Source: Hyphomicrobiales bacterium
GTDB lineage: Bacteria > Pseudomonadota > Alphaproteobacteria > Rhizobiales > Rhizobiaceae
Assembly: GCA_900466475.1 (NCBI GenBank)
Contig: UBMI01000033.1
Coordinates: 1-56,368, forward strand
Length of the DNA: 56,368 bases
Direction of reading: 5' to 3'
The position numbers were made by a program, and so were the translations under genes. Under the pieces are notes generated by a model. The model saw only the letters and a program-made list of their open reading frames with translations, did not search any database and was not told the origin of the DNA. Shown here piece by piece: positions 15,307-23,846 of this stretch (within the stretch, counting starts at the first letter, position 1; the number at the start of each line of letters is the position of its first letter).

Positions 15307-17313
15307 ATGGGCAGTATAAACATGCATGGTGATCCTTCAAACGACGGATCAAAGACCAGCCAGTCCTGGATGTCGATGCAGGCACTGGTGGGGCCGCTCC
15401 TGGCAATGCCGCGTCCGGCAAAGCGTATTCTTGCGCTGATCGTCGATTCCAGCTTCTGTATTCTGACCATCTGGCTTGCCTATTGTTTCCGCCTGAATGA
15501 ATGGACAGTGCTGACCGGCGTACAATGGCTTGCGGTTCTCGTTTCGCTATGCCTGGCGCTGCCGATCTTCATCGTCATGGGCATGTATCGGGCGATCTTC
15601 CGTTATGCCGGCATTGCTGCGTTTCTGGCGGTGCTGAAGGCGATTGCGATCTATGGCGTCGCCTTCGCGAGCATCTTCACCGCTCTCAGTGTTCCCGGCA
15701 TTCCACGCACGGTCGGCATCCTGCAGCCGCTCCTGTTGCTGATCGCAATCGGCCTGTCGCGCCTCGGCATCCGCTATTGGCTGGGCGATACCTATCAGCG
15801 CATCCTGCACAAGAATACGCTCGCCAAGGTCTTGATTTATGGCGCTGGCAGTTCCGGCCGCCAGCTTGCCGCCGCACTGACCAACAATGCCGAGCTCAAT
15901 GTCGTCGGTTATCTCGATGACGATCCGAAGCTCAGAAACGGCATCATGGGCGGCCTGCCGATCTATGATCCCTCGGATCTGCAAGGGCTCGTCCAGACAC
16001 TTAATATCCATAACGTGCTTCTGGCTCTGCCCTCGGCATCGCGCCAGCGCCGCAACGAGATCCTCGAACAGATCCGCAAGGCGCGGGTGAATGTTCGCAC
16101 GCTGCCGGATCTGACCGCACTTGCGCAGGGCCGCATCGCCGTTTCCGACATTCGCGAACTCGAAATCGAGGACCTGCTCGGACGCGAGGCGGTGGCGCCA
16201 CGCCAGGAGCTGCTCGACAAGGCAACGCTCGGCAAGGTCGTGATGGTGACGGGCGCGGGCGGCTCTATCGGCAGCGAGCTCTGCCGCCAGATCCTGCGCA
16301 GTGGCCCGACGCATCTCATCCTCGTCGAGCAGAACGAATACGCCCTTTATGCGATCCATGGCGAGCTGCAGAAGCTTTCGGAGCTGTACGACCAGCACAA
16401 GGTACAGATCGTCCCGATCCTCTGTTCGGTGCGCGACCGCGACCGCATGGAGCACATCATCATGAGCTGGTGTCCGCAGGCGCTCTATCATGCCGCCGCC
16501 TACAAGCACGTGCCGCTTGTCGAGCAAAATGCCGTCGAAGGCATCAAGAACAATGTCATGGGCACGCTGATCACCGCACAGGCAGCGGCGAAATACGGCG
16601 TATCGAATTTCGTGCTGATCAGCACCGACAAGGCGGTCCGCCCGACCAATGTGATGGGCGCCAGCAAACGGCTTGCCGAAATGGTGCTGCAGGCGCTGTC
16701 GGCCGAAAGGCAGTCCGCCACGCACACCAATTTCTCCATGGTGCGCTTCGGCAATGTGCTGGGTTCCTCAGGGTCCGTCGTGCCGCTGTTTCGCCAGCAG
16801 ATCAAAGATGGCGGGCCGGTGACGCTGACCCATCCTGATATCACCCGCTACTTCATGACGATCTCGGAGGCATCGCAGCTCGTCATCCAGGCCGGCGCCA
16901 TGGCCGACGGCGGTGATGTTTTCCTGCTCGATATGGGTGAGCCGGTGCGCATTGCCGATCTGGCGCGCCGGATGATCGATCTTTCGGGTCTGACAGTGCG
17001 CAGCGACGATAATCCCGAAGGCGATATCGAGCTCTCGGTCACGGGTCTCAGGCCCGGCGAGAAGCTCTACGAGGAACTGCTGATCGGCGATAATCCCGAG
17101 ACGACGCAGCATCCGCGCATCATGAAGGCGCGCGAGGATTTTCTCTTCTGGCCGGAGCTTTCCAAACGTCTGAAGGTTCTCGATGCGGCTCTCGATCGTA
17201 ACGACATACCTGCCGCCCGGCTGATGCTCGCCGAACTCGTCTCCGGTTATGCCTCGACCGGCGAGGTGACCGATCTTGCGCTCAGCGCAGCCGAGGCCAA
17301 TACGGCGGCATGA
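15307..17313 (+). CDS. Membrane nucleotide-sugar 4,6-dehydratase (CapD/WbpM/FlaA1 family)
   Basis: This 668-residue protein resembles membrane UDP-GlcNAc 4,6-dehydratases that make UDP-4-keto-6-deoxy sugars for surface polysaccharides. The N-terminus has about four membrane helices (residues ~40-165). A first Rossmann fold follows (LIYGAGSSGRQLAAAL, ~175-190), then the extended SDR catalytic domain with VTGAGGSIGSEL (~315) and the signature STDKAVRPTNVMGASKR (~440), where Met replaces the usual SDR Tyr as in this family. ATG 15307 is used. It pairs with the upstream sugar transferase; its transcript ends at the hairpin 17319-17336. Confidence 0.9.
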   Translation: MGSINMHGDPSNDGSKTSQSWMSMQALVGPLLAMPRPAKRILALIVDSSFCILTIWLAYCFRLNEWTVLTGVQWLAVLVSLCLALPIFIVMGMYRAIFRYAGIAAFLAVLKAIAIYGVAFASIFTALSVPGIPRTVGILQPLLLLIAIGLSRLGIRYWLGDTYQRILHKNTLAKVLIYGAGSSGRQLAAALTNNAELNVVGYLDDDPKLRNGIMGGLPIYDPSDLQGLVQTLNIHNVLLALPSASRQRRNEILEQIRKARVNVRTLPDLTALAQGRIAVSDIRELEIEDLLGREAVAPRQELLDKATLGKVVMVTGAGGSIGSELCRQILRSGPTHLILVEQNEYALYAIHGELQKLSELYDQHKVQIVPILCSVRDRDRMEHIIMSWCPQALYHAAAYKHVPLVEQNAVEGIKNNVMGTLITAQAAAKYGVSNFVLISTDKAVRPTNVMGASKRLAEMVLQALSAERQSATHTNFSMVRFGNVLGSSGSVVPLFRQQIKDGGPVTLTHPDITRYFMTISEASQLVIQAGAMADGGDVFLLDMGEPVRIADLARRMIDLSGLTVRSDDNPEGDIELSVTGLRPGEKLYEELLIGDNPETTQHPRIMKAREDFLFWPELSKRLKVLDAALDRNDIPAARLMLAELVSGYASTGEVTDLALSAAEANTAA

Positions 17314-17318
17314 TCGAA

Positions 17319-17336
17319 GCCCGGTTTGTGCCGGGC
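17319..17336 (+). terminator. Terminator after the polysaccharide genes
   Basis: GCCCGG (17319-17324) and CCGGGC (17331-17336) form a 6-bp GC stem with a 6-base loop, followed by the pyrimidine-rich tail CTCTTCTCTT. It lies between convergent genes. Confidence 0.7.
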
Positions 17337-17352
17337 CTCTTCTCTTCCAGCT

Positions 17353-18096
17353 TCAGGCATTCGCCCCGTTGTCTATCGTCCAGGCCGCACCCGTGACCGA
17401 GCGGGCAGCTGGTGAAGCGAGATAGGCGACGACATCGGCGATCTCGCCGGGATCGGCAAAGCCCGCCGGATTGGACATCAGACCCCTCTGCGCACGCGCA
17501 TGCGGGCCGTCTGCCGGGTTCATGTCCGTATTCGTCGAGCCGGGATGCACGGCATTGACCGTGATGCGGCGTGGGCCGAGTTCACGGGCGAGCGCCTGCG
17601 ACAGGCCTGCGATCGCCGCTTTGCTCGCCGTATAGAGGCTGAGTCCCGGAGAGGTGGCGCGTACTGCAAGATTGCTGCCGATCGAAATGATGCGACCGCC
17701 ATCCGGCATGACAGCAAGGGCCGCCCTGGAGGCGACGAAAGCCGAGCGGACATTGATCGAGAACGTCGCATCGAAATCGCTGAGCGACAGCGTTTCTATC
17801 GGCCCCGCGTGGAAAATTCCGGCATTGTTGACGAGGATATCGATGCGGCCGAAGGTTTGCGCAACCGTCGCAATGGCTGCCTCGACATCGGCCGCGTCGG
17901 ACGCATCGGCCTTTAGAGCAAGCGCCGTTCCGCCCTCGGCCTCTATCGCCTTGACGACATTGGCGGCCGCTTCGTCTCCATTCACATAGGTCAGTGCGAC
18001 CTTGGCGCCATCGACCGCGAGCCGTCTGGCTATTGCAGCGCCGATACCGCGGCTGCCGCCGGTCACGAGAGCCACCTTTCCGTCAAGGATAGACAT
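17353..18096 (-). CDS. SDR-family oxidoreductase (FabG-like)
   Basis: This 247-residue classical short-chain dehydrogenase has VTGGSRGIGAAIAR (NAD(P) motif, residues ~11-24), NNAG in LVNNAGIFHAG, catalytic Ser in SIGSNLA, Tyr-Lys in YTASK and a typical VTGAAWTIDNGANA end. ATG 18096 follows AAAGGAATATC; the longer open frame upstream has no family similarity. It is divergent from a TetR regulator with two matching operators between them, a common arrangement for xenobiotic- or quinone-inducible reductases. The substrate cannot be assigned. Confidence 0.9.
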   Translation of the reverse strand: MSILDGKVALVTGGSRGIGAAIARRLAVDGAKVALTYVNGDEAAANVVKAIEAEGGTALALKADASDAADVEAAIATVAQTFGRIDILVNNAGIFHAGPIETLSLSDFDATFSINVRSAFVASRAALAVMPDGGRIISIGSNLAVRATSPGLSLYTASKAAIAGLSQALARELGPRRITVNAVHPGSTNTDMNPADGPHARAQRGLMSNPAGFADPGEIADVVAYLASPAARSVTGAAWTIDNGANA

Positions 18097-18108
18097 GATA
18101 TTCCTTTC

Positions 18109-18124
18109 TGTAATGATTGATACA
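18109..18124. promoter_or_regulatory. TetR operator copy 1
   Basis: TGTAATGATTGATACA is an imperfect palindrome with TGTA/TACA arms, 12 bp upstream of the SDR start. It matches copy 2 (18165-18180) at 13 of 16 positions. Confidence 0.65.
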
Positions 18125-18164
18125 GAATTCATGCTGCGATTGTATCCTTTCGTCAAGCGATTTA

Positions 18165-18180
18165 TGTATTGAGCGATACA
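18165..18180. promoter_or_regulatory. TetR operator copy 2
   Basis: TGTATTGAGCGATACA has TGTAT/ATACA arms and lies 35 bp before the tetR start. The two copies are 56 bp apart, close to five helical turns plus, and suggest shared repression of the divergent promoters. Confidence 0.65.
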
Positions 18181-18215
18181 GAATTGGAATCCCGATTGCG
18201 CGAGGCAAACCTGAG

Positions 18216-18833
18216 ATGAACGAACGCGGACGCCCGAGAAGCTTCGACCGGCAGCAAGCGCTGTCGCGCGCCATGCATCTGTTCTGGCAAAAGGGTTTTG
18301 AAGAGACCTCGATGAGCGATCTGACCCAGACCATGGGAATCGCACCTCCGAGCCTTTATGCCGCCTTCGGCTCAAAGGAGGCACTGTTTACCGAAGCGCT
18401 CGATCTCTATCAGGCGACGGTCAACAACGAGATCTGGAGAGCGCTCGAAGAAGGGCAGACGATTGCCGCAGCGATCGAAGGCTTCCTCGTCAATACTGCC
18501 CGCGCCTATAGCCGCTCTGATCAGCCGGCCGGTTGCATGATCGTGCTCGGCTCCAATCCGGCTGCGAGCGAAATCGAGGCAATCGGCGAGGATCTCAGGC
18601 AGCGCCGTGCGGAAAATATTAGCCAGCTCATGAAAAGATTCAAGCGCGCCGTCAGTGAGGGGGAATTGAACGACACCTTCGACTGCGAGGCCGCTGCCGT
18701 CTTCTTCGCGACGCTGCAGAACGGCATGTCACTGCTTGCCCGTGACGGCGGCGGGGAGGCGGCGCTGATGGCTGTCGCTCGCAGCGGAAATCCAGCTCTT
18801 GAAGGCATGATCCGCGATCATCGCCGCGGCTGA
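18216..18833 (+). CDS. TetR-family regulator
   Basis: This 205-residue repressor has an N-terminal HTH (RGRPRSFDRQQALSRAMHLF, then FEETSMSDLTQTMGIAPPSLYAAFGSKEALF, residues ~5-55) and a TetR C-terminal ligand domain. ATG 18216 begins MNERGRPRSF, the normal family start. It probably represses itself and the divergent SDR through the two 16-bp operators in the 119-bp gap. Confidence 0.92.
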   Translation: MNERGRPRSFDRQQALSRAMHLFWQKGFEETSMSDLTQTMGIAPPSLYAAFGSKEALFTEALDLYQATVNNEIWRALEEGQTIAAAIEGFLVNTARAYSRSDQPAGCMIVLGSNPAASEIEAIGEDLRQRRAENISQLMKRFKRAVSEGELNDTFDCEAAAVFFATLQNGMSLLARDGGGEAALMAVARSGNPALEGMIRDHRRG

Positions 18834-18950
18834 ACTGCTTTATCCGATCGTCGCGTCACCGCGCGGGATAGCAGCGGGCCGACATCCGCAGATCAGGGAT
18901 CCCGTCGAAAGGTGCATGGATCCGTGCCTCCCGTTCGGTCAGAAGACCGC

Positions 18951-19928
18951 TCAGTCGACGAAATCGACGATGACGCCGGGCTTCACCATGCCGGCAAGTT
19001 CCTCGACATCCCAATTCGTCAGCCGCACACAACCGTGCGAACCGGCCTTGTCGATCAAGGATGGCTCCGGCGATCCGTGGATGCCGTAGGTCGGCTCGGA
19101 GAGGTCGATCCAGACCGTCCCGACCGGATTGTTGGGGCCACTCGGCAATTGCAGGAGCTTCCTGTTATGACCCTGCTGAAAATTCACTTTGGGATTATAG
19201 GTATATTTGGGCTCGCGGGCGACGCCGTTTATCTTGTGCCGGCCCGCGGGTGAGGGGTTGTCGTCGCTGCCGATCGTCGCCGGGTAGACTGCAAGAACGG
19301 ATCCGTCGCCGGCAAAGGCCAGCACCTCACCGCTTTTCCTGTGAGCCTCGATACGCTTGACCTTCCCCGTTCTCGGCGCACCAATGACTGCGACCGAGAC
19401 TGTTTCGCCCGGGACGAACTGAGCGCCGGGGTTCAGTGTTTTGAGCAGGTCGATATCCATGTGGAAGCGCTCCGACAGCCGCTCGGCGACGCTCGTGTAG
19501 CCGAGATGTGTCATCCTGGCTTGTTTGGCATAATCTTTCGGAATGTCCTCGACGAGATCGGCGGCATCATCCTGTGCGATCACGTAGGGTCCGATCACCT
19601 TCCGGTCGTCCTGGAGCCGGGCGAGCATCTGCGGGTCTGGTTTCCCGTCGACGGGAAGTCGCTGCATGATCTCGAAGCCGGCAATCGCCTTCACGACGTT
19701 GTCGCCGTAGAAGCCGTCGATCACTCCGGGCGACGAACCGGCTCGATCAAGCAGAACCTGAAGGTGGATGACGGCCGGATCCGGCGACGGCGATCGTGCG
19801 CTCGGCGGGGCTGGGGAGATGTCATCAATCGACGCGTTATTGATGGTCTCGGCCGCAAATTGCTGGGCGTTGCCGACACCGAAGATTGAAAGCGATATGA
19901 AGCCGAACAGGAGCATGGATTTTATCAT
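18951..19928 (-). CDS. L,D-transpeptidase (YkuD) with LysM-like and PG-binding regions
   Basis: This is an exported 325-residue peptidoglycan cross-linking enzyme. Residues 1-21 form a signal peptide (MIKSMLLFGFISLSIFGVGNA). A PG-binding-1-like stretch follows (LQVLLDRAGSSPGVIDGFYGDNVVKAIAGFE, ~57-87, in two halves), then a LysM-like segment (RFHMDIDLLKTLNPG) and the YkuD domain ending in YGIHGS and SHGCVRL, whose His, Ser, His, Gly and Cys residues are all present. Polar-growing Rhizobiales rely heavily on L,D-crosslinks. It is a single-gene unit. Confidence 0.92.
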   Translation of the reverse strand: MIKSMLLFGFISLSIFGVGNAQQFAAETINNASIDDISPAPPSARSPSPDPAVIHLQVLLDRAGSSPGVIDGFYGDNVVKAIAGFEIMQRLPVDGKPDPQMLARLQDDRKVIGPYVIAQDDAADLVEDIPKDYAKQARMTHLGYTSVAERLSERFHMDIDLLKTLNPGAQFVPGETVSVAVIGAPRTGKVKRIEAHRKSGEVLAFAGDGSVLAVYPATIGSDDNPSPAGRHKINGVAREPKYTYNPKVNFQQGHNRKLLQLPSGPNNPVGTVWIDLSEPTYGIHGSPEPSLIDKAGSHGCVRLTNWDVEELAGMVKPGVIVDFVD

Positions 19929-19983
19929 GCTGTTTAAACGACGGCGGACAAAAAAGTTCCTTGAGTTTCTGTAGTAACATGAA

Positions 19984-20016
19984 ACGCCCTCGGTCAGGTC
20001 TTACGACCGAGGGCGT
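19984..20016 (-). terminator. Strong 12-bp hairpin terminator after the small secreted protein gene
   Basis: ACGCCCTCGGTC (19984-19995) and GACCGAGGGCGT (20005-20016) form a perfect 12-bp stem with a 9-base loop; on the minus strand TTTC follows. It lies 20 bp past the stop of the gene ending at 20037. Confidence 0.75.
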
Positions 20017-20036
20017 CTCATATCGGCCGGAAGCCG

Positions 20037-20387
20037 TTATCGCAGCGCCGGGCAGCCGCGAACGTTGGCAAAGCTGATCTCGTCGGGACCTCGACGCGTC
20101 CAGCCCTGAACGATCACGCGCCGTGGCGTGACGTCGACGACGCGAGCGCGGCGGAAGCCGAAATCACGCGCCTTGTCCTCTGCCCATCGGGGATCGCAGC
20201 CACCGCGCGGCGGACGACCCCAACCGGGCGGCGAATGAGGCCGGCCCCAATCCCTGTCAGACTCGTAGCGCGGTGGCGGGCCTCTGTCATAACCGTCGTA
20301 ATACTGCGCCGACGCGATGCTCGAGGTGGAGGCTGCGGTGCCAAGGGCAAGCAGAATGCCGATGGCAGATTTCGTGAAGTTGATCAT
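20037..20387 (-). CDS. Small secreted Pro/Arg/Gly-rich protein of unknown function
   Basis: This 116-residue protein starts MINFTKSAIGILLALG with a clear signal peptide cleaved after ASA (about residue 26). A low-complexity linker rich in Tyr, Pro, Arg and Gly follows (YYDGYDRGPPPRYESD, GWGRPPRGG). The C-terminal ~45 residues form a conserved-looking domain with two cysteines (GGCDPRW and VRGCPALR), likely disulfide bonded in the periplasm. Proteins of this type are common in Rhizobiales and have no known role. It ends at a strong terminator. Confidence 0.75.
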   Translation of the reverse strand: MINFTKSAIGILLALGTAASTSSIASAQYYDGYDRGPPPRYESDRDWGRPHSPPGWGRPPRGGCDPRWAEDKARDFGFRRARVVDVTPRRVIVQGWTRRGPDEISFANVRGCPALR

Positions 20388-20635
20388 CAATCCAATTCTC
20401 GTTGGGGCAAACGCGTGCGAGGGTAGGGCGCATCATGGCAAACTGATGGCCAAGGACGCTGTCGCCACGCGGCGAGATAATTTGCCGTGCAAGCCCAATG
20501 GGTTAATGTCGCCTTCCCGCCTGTGTATAACGGTGCGCATGATCACGGTTTCACGCCAGCAAAGCCTGGATACTCAATGGCATGTCGCAATGATCAAGGA
20601 CCCGCCCGAGGCCGGGTGGGTCGCGTTCGCCGATA

Positions 20636-21373
20636 TCAGCCGAGCGTTTCCGAAAAAAGTTCGAGCAGGCGCTTCCAGTGTCGCTCGGAGCCCTTTTCGC
20701 TGTAGGTCTCGCCGCGATCGGGAACCGTCCAGCCATGCGACATCCCGATATAATTCTCGATGATGTGGTCGACGCCGCCGGTGCGGAGCGCCTCGGCAAG
20801 CCGCGCGGATTGTTCAGGCGGGAAGCTGCCATCGACGCCGGCAACGCCGACATAGACGCGTGCCTTGATGCCACTGGCAAGGCGATGCGGGCTGTCAGGC
20901 GCGTCGCTTGCGAGATTGCCGCCGTGGAAGCTTGCGGCAGCCGCGATCCTGTCGGCATAAGTGGCCGCTGCCGTCAGCGCCCGGCCGCCGCCCATGCAAT
21001 AACCGACGGCACCGACCGGACCGGAAACGCCTTCTGCCTCCAGCGCGTCGAGGAAGGCTGCGCTGTCGCGCTTCGTCATCTCCTGCGTCGTCTCGCGGAT
21101 CATCTTCATGATCTCGGCACGCGCGGTCTCATTACCGAAGGAGGAGCCGTCGAAGGGGCCGTAGGAGCCGAAACGGTAGAAGAGATCGGGAGCAAGCACG
21201 ACATAACCGGCATTCGCCAGATGTTCGCCCATGATATCGATGGCCTCGCGCGGCCCGAGCGCGTCCATATAGTAGAGAACACCAGGCAGGAGCTTGCCCT
21301 CGCTGCCTTCGGGACGGAAAACTGACGCCCTGGCAATGCCGTCAGCCGTTGTGATTTCAATATCGCGTTTCAT
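20636..21373 (-). CDS. Dienelactone hydrolase family protein
   Basis: This 245-residue alpha/beta hydrolase of the dienelactone hydrolase family has the Cys nucleophile elbow GYCMGGG (~residue 122), the acid Asp in VAGVDGSFP and the His in MSHGWTVPDR. Classical members open dienelactones from chlorocatechols; many homologues act on other esters or lactones. ATG 21373 has AAGGAATT upstream. It is monocistronic, with no aromatic-degradation genes nearby, so the physiological substrate is unknown. Confidence 0.9.
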   Translation of the reverse strand: MKRDIEITTADGIARASVFRPEGSEGKLLPGVLYYMDALGPREAIDIMGEHLANAGYVVLAPDLFYRFGSYGPFDGSSFGNETARAEIMKMIRETTQEMTKRDSAAFLDALEAEGVSGPVGAVGYCMGGGRALTAAATYADRIAAAASFHGGNLASDAPDSPHRLASGIKARVYVGVAGVDGSFPPEQSARLAEALRTGGVDHIIENYIGMSHGWTVPDRGETYSEKGSERHWKRLLELFSETLG

Positions 21374-21781
21374 GGGCCAATTCCTTTGATTTTATTGAAG
21401 CAGCCCGCAAGCCGCTGCCGCCAATCTGGCAAAGGCCGGCACCAGTCTCAAGACACGAATGCGTGGATTGAAACCTGCCGATACACGGGCAGGGATTTTC
21501 GTTGCGCGGATCCCGCGCCTTCCGGCGACTGCCGTGCGGTCAGTCGAAATCGCCGGATCGCTGCAATGCCCCTGCAATCGTCCATCCACACTTTGGCAGC
21601 ATCGTTCAGCGCGACGACGGTCCCAGGCGATTGCCGATTGTCCGGATCGATGGCATGAGTGGCGGGGGGCCGGGTCGAGGGCGTTCCCGGATCGGTCCGG
21701 GCTGCGACAGTCGCCGGCTATCCGGGCAGGATTGCGCAATTGGCTCGAAACCCGCCGAACTCTTGAGGGGATATGATATCG
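21374..21781. other. 408-bp gene-free gap between divergent genes
   Basis: Open frames here have no Shine-Dalgarno and no recognisable product. Only a weak 6-bp GC hairpin (CCTGCC 21474-21479 with GGCAGG 21488-21493) was noted. Confidence 0.45.
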
Positions 21782-22699
21782 ATGGCGAAAGCAGCCGCAG
21801 CCGGAAGATATATTCTTGCCTACCTGTCCTGGCCGCTGGTGTTTTTCTCCGGCCTGACGGGCGCCTATTTTGCCTTCGCCGGCGACCGGCCGATGCTTGG
21901 CTTTGCGGCGGTCTATGCGGGAGAAGTCCTGCTTCTCTTCCTGCTCGAACGCACCATTCCCTACGAGCAGCGCTGGCTGCAGGCGGATGGCGAAACGGCC
22001 AACGATATCGCCCATACGGTTCTGACCAAGGGGCTGGTGCAACTGGCAGCACTTGCGGCGGCGATCTTTCCGATGCTCGCCGCCGGCCTGCTGCAGCCGC
22101 TTGCCGCCATGCAGTTCAGTCTCTGGCCGTCATCCTGGCCGATGATCTTCCAGGCGACCCTCGCCGTCGTCATTGCCGAGTTCGGTCTATACTGGGCGCA
22201 CCGCATCGCTCATGAACGGCTGTTCTTCTGGCGCTTCCATGCCCTGCACCACAGCGTCACCCGCCTCTGGGTCATCAATACCGGCCGTTTCCACGTCATC
22301 GATTCCCTGTTCAAGATCGCGCTGAGCCAGATCCCGCTCTACCTGCTCGGAGCCCCGCTGCAGGTCTTCTGGTGGCTCGGCGCCGTCACGGCCTTCATCG
22401 GCATCCTGACCCATTGCAACGTCGACATGCGGACCGGCCTTTTCGATTTCGTCTTCTCGACACCCCGGCTGCACCGCTGGCACCATTCGAAGGATCTGCG
22501 CGAAGGCAATACCAATTACGGCGAGAATGTCGTGCTGTTCGACCAGCTGTTCGGCACCTATTTCAATCCCGATCGCCCATCCTCGACCGATATCGGCATC
22601 AAGGGCCAGATCGCTCCAGGCTTCGTCAGCCAACTGACGCAGCCCTTCACCAAGGACGGCGTGCGGCAAATCCTTGGCCTTAAGCCCAAGCGGGGTTGA
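21782..22699 (+). CDS. Sterol desaturase / fatty acid hydroxylase family membrane protein
   Basis: This integral membrane di-iron oxygenase of 305 residues has the three histidine boxes: HRIAHE (~138), HALHHS (~152) and HRWHH (~238). Four or so membrane helices surround them (LSWPLVFFSGLTGAYFAFAG, FWWLGAVTAFIGILTHC). Members hydroxylate or desaturate lipids; in rhizobia the family includes enzymes acting on membrane lipid acyl chains and carotenoids. ATG 21782 lies 11 bases after GAGGGG, while ATG 21773 is too close to it. Substrate unknown. Confidence 0.88.
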   Translation: MAKAAAAGRYILAYLSWPLVFFSGLTGAYFAFAGDRPMLGFAAVYAGEVLLLFLLERTIPYEQRWLQADGETANDIAHTVLTKGLVQLAALAAAIFPMLAAGLLQPLAAMQFSLWPSSWPMIFQATLAVVIAEFGLYWAHRIAHERLFFWRFHALHHSVTRLWVINTGRFHVIDSLFKIALSQIPLYLLGAPLQVFWWLGAVTAFIGILTHCNVDMRTGLFDFVFSTPRLHRWHHSKDLREGNTNYGENVVLFDQLFGTYFNPDRPSSTDIGIKGQIAPGFVSQLTQPFTKDGVRQILGLKPKRG

Positions 22700-22781
22700 G
22701 ACCCAGCCCTGGTCCGTCATCATTCCATGACAATCGGCCCGTAAGAGCCTGCAAACCTCGACGGAAACGGACAGGACGGCG

Positions 22782-23825
22782 ATGACGACGTTGAAACAGG
22801 TTGCGCTGAGGGCAGGATGTTCCATGGCGACGGCAAGCCGGGTGCTGAACCTCAGCGGTCCCGTCAGCCGGGCCGCCGCTCTTCGCGTACGCCGTGCGGC
22901 GGCAGAAGTCGGTTATCGAGCGGCCGCGCCTTCGGCCCGCAGCGGCCGCCGCCCGGTTATCGGCGTGCTGGTGCCGAGCGTCACCAATCCGGTCTTTGCC
23001 TCGTCGCTCTCAGGCATCCAGAACCGCATGCTGGTCGCCGGCCACAGCGTCCTCATTGCGCAATCGAATTACGATCCCGATCAGGAGGCCGATGCCGTGG
23101 CAGGGTTGCTCGGCGAGCGGCCGACCGGGTTGATCCTGACGGTTTGCAACGGCGAGACGAGCCCGGCGCTGGCACAGGACCTGCCGCCAACGGTGCTGCT
23201 CGGCAGCTCCCCGACGGCCCGATATCCGGCTGCCGTCACCGTCAACAATTATGCGGCCGGCTGCCGGTTGACTGAACATCTTCTCTCCATGGGGCACAGG
23301 CGCATCCTCTATGTCTCGGGCAGCTTCAAGGCCTCGGACCGCGCGCTCCTGCGCTATCGCGGTTATCTGCAGACGATGGCGGCGGCCGGTGTCTCCCCGC
23401 TCGAGGCCATAGAGGTGCCCTTCGTCAGCGGTTACGACCAGATGGATCTCGGCCAGGCCCTGCGGGCATTTGCGCCGACCGCCATTATCGGCTCGAACGA
23501 CCTGATCGCGCTTGGCGTCATCGGCGCTGTCAATCGCGAGGGCCTGCGGGTGCCCGAGGATATCTCGGTTGCCGGCTTCGATGGCATCGCCATCGGCAAG
23601 CTCATCAACCCGACACTGACCTCGATCGAAATGCCGGATCTCAGCATGGGCGCGACGGCGGCATCGCTGCTGCTCGATATCGTCGAGAATAACGCGCCGT
23701 TGAGACACCTGGAATTGTCGCATGCCTTGCGCCCCGGCGGCACGGTGCGGAACCTCCAGAAAGAAGAAACCGCCGCACCCCTCATGGGTTGCGACGGTTC
23801 CGGATCGAGACCGCGGGCCGCTTGA
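22782..23825 (+). CDS. LacI-family transcriptional regulator
   Basis: This 347-residue regulator has an N-terminal LacI HTH (residues 3-50: TLKQVALRAGCSMATASRVLN with hinge PSARSGRR) and a periplasmic-binding-type effector domain (IGVLVPSVTNPVFASSLSGI ... VAGFDGIAIGKLINPTLTSIE). It is convergent with the ABC operon at 23847-28889 and is the probable regulator of it. A LacI-like site lies upstream of that operon (28982-28991). The hinge helix lacks the very common AR.L motif but the fold is otherwise complete. Confidence 0.9.
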   Translation: MTTLKQVALRAGCSMATASRVLNLSGPVSRAAALRVRRAAAEVGYRAAAPSARSGRRPVIGVLVPSVTNPVFASSLSGIQNRMLVAGHSVLIAQSNYDPDQEADAVAGLLGERPTGLILTVCNGETSPALAQDLPPTVLLGSSPTARYPAAVTVNNYAAGCRLTEHLLSMGHRRILYVSGSFKASDRALLRYRGYLQTMAAAGVSPLEAIEVPFVSGYDQMDLGQALRAFAPTAIIGSNDLIALGVIGAVNREGLRVPEDISVAGFDGIAIGKLINPTLTSIEMPDLSMGATAASLLLDIVENNAPLRHLELSHALRPGGTVRNLQKEETAAPLMGCDGSGSRPRAA

Positions 23826-23832
23826 GCCCGCG
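23812..23832 (+). terminator. Hairpin at the end of the LacI gene
   Basis: CGCGGGC (23812-23818) and GCCCGCG (23826-23832) form a 7-bp stem with a 7-base loop that covers the stop codon, followed by TATCTTTC. It separates convergent genes. Confidence 0.5.
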
Positions 23833-23846
23833 TATCTTTCAGAGCA

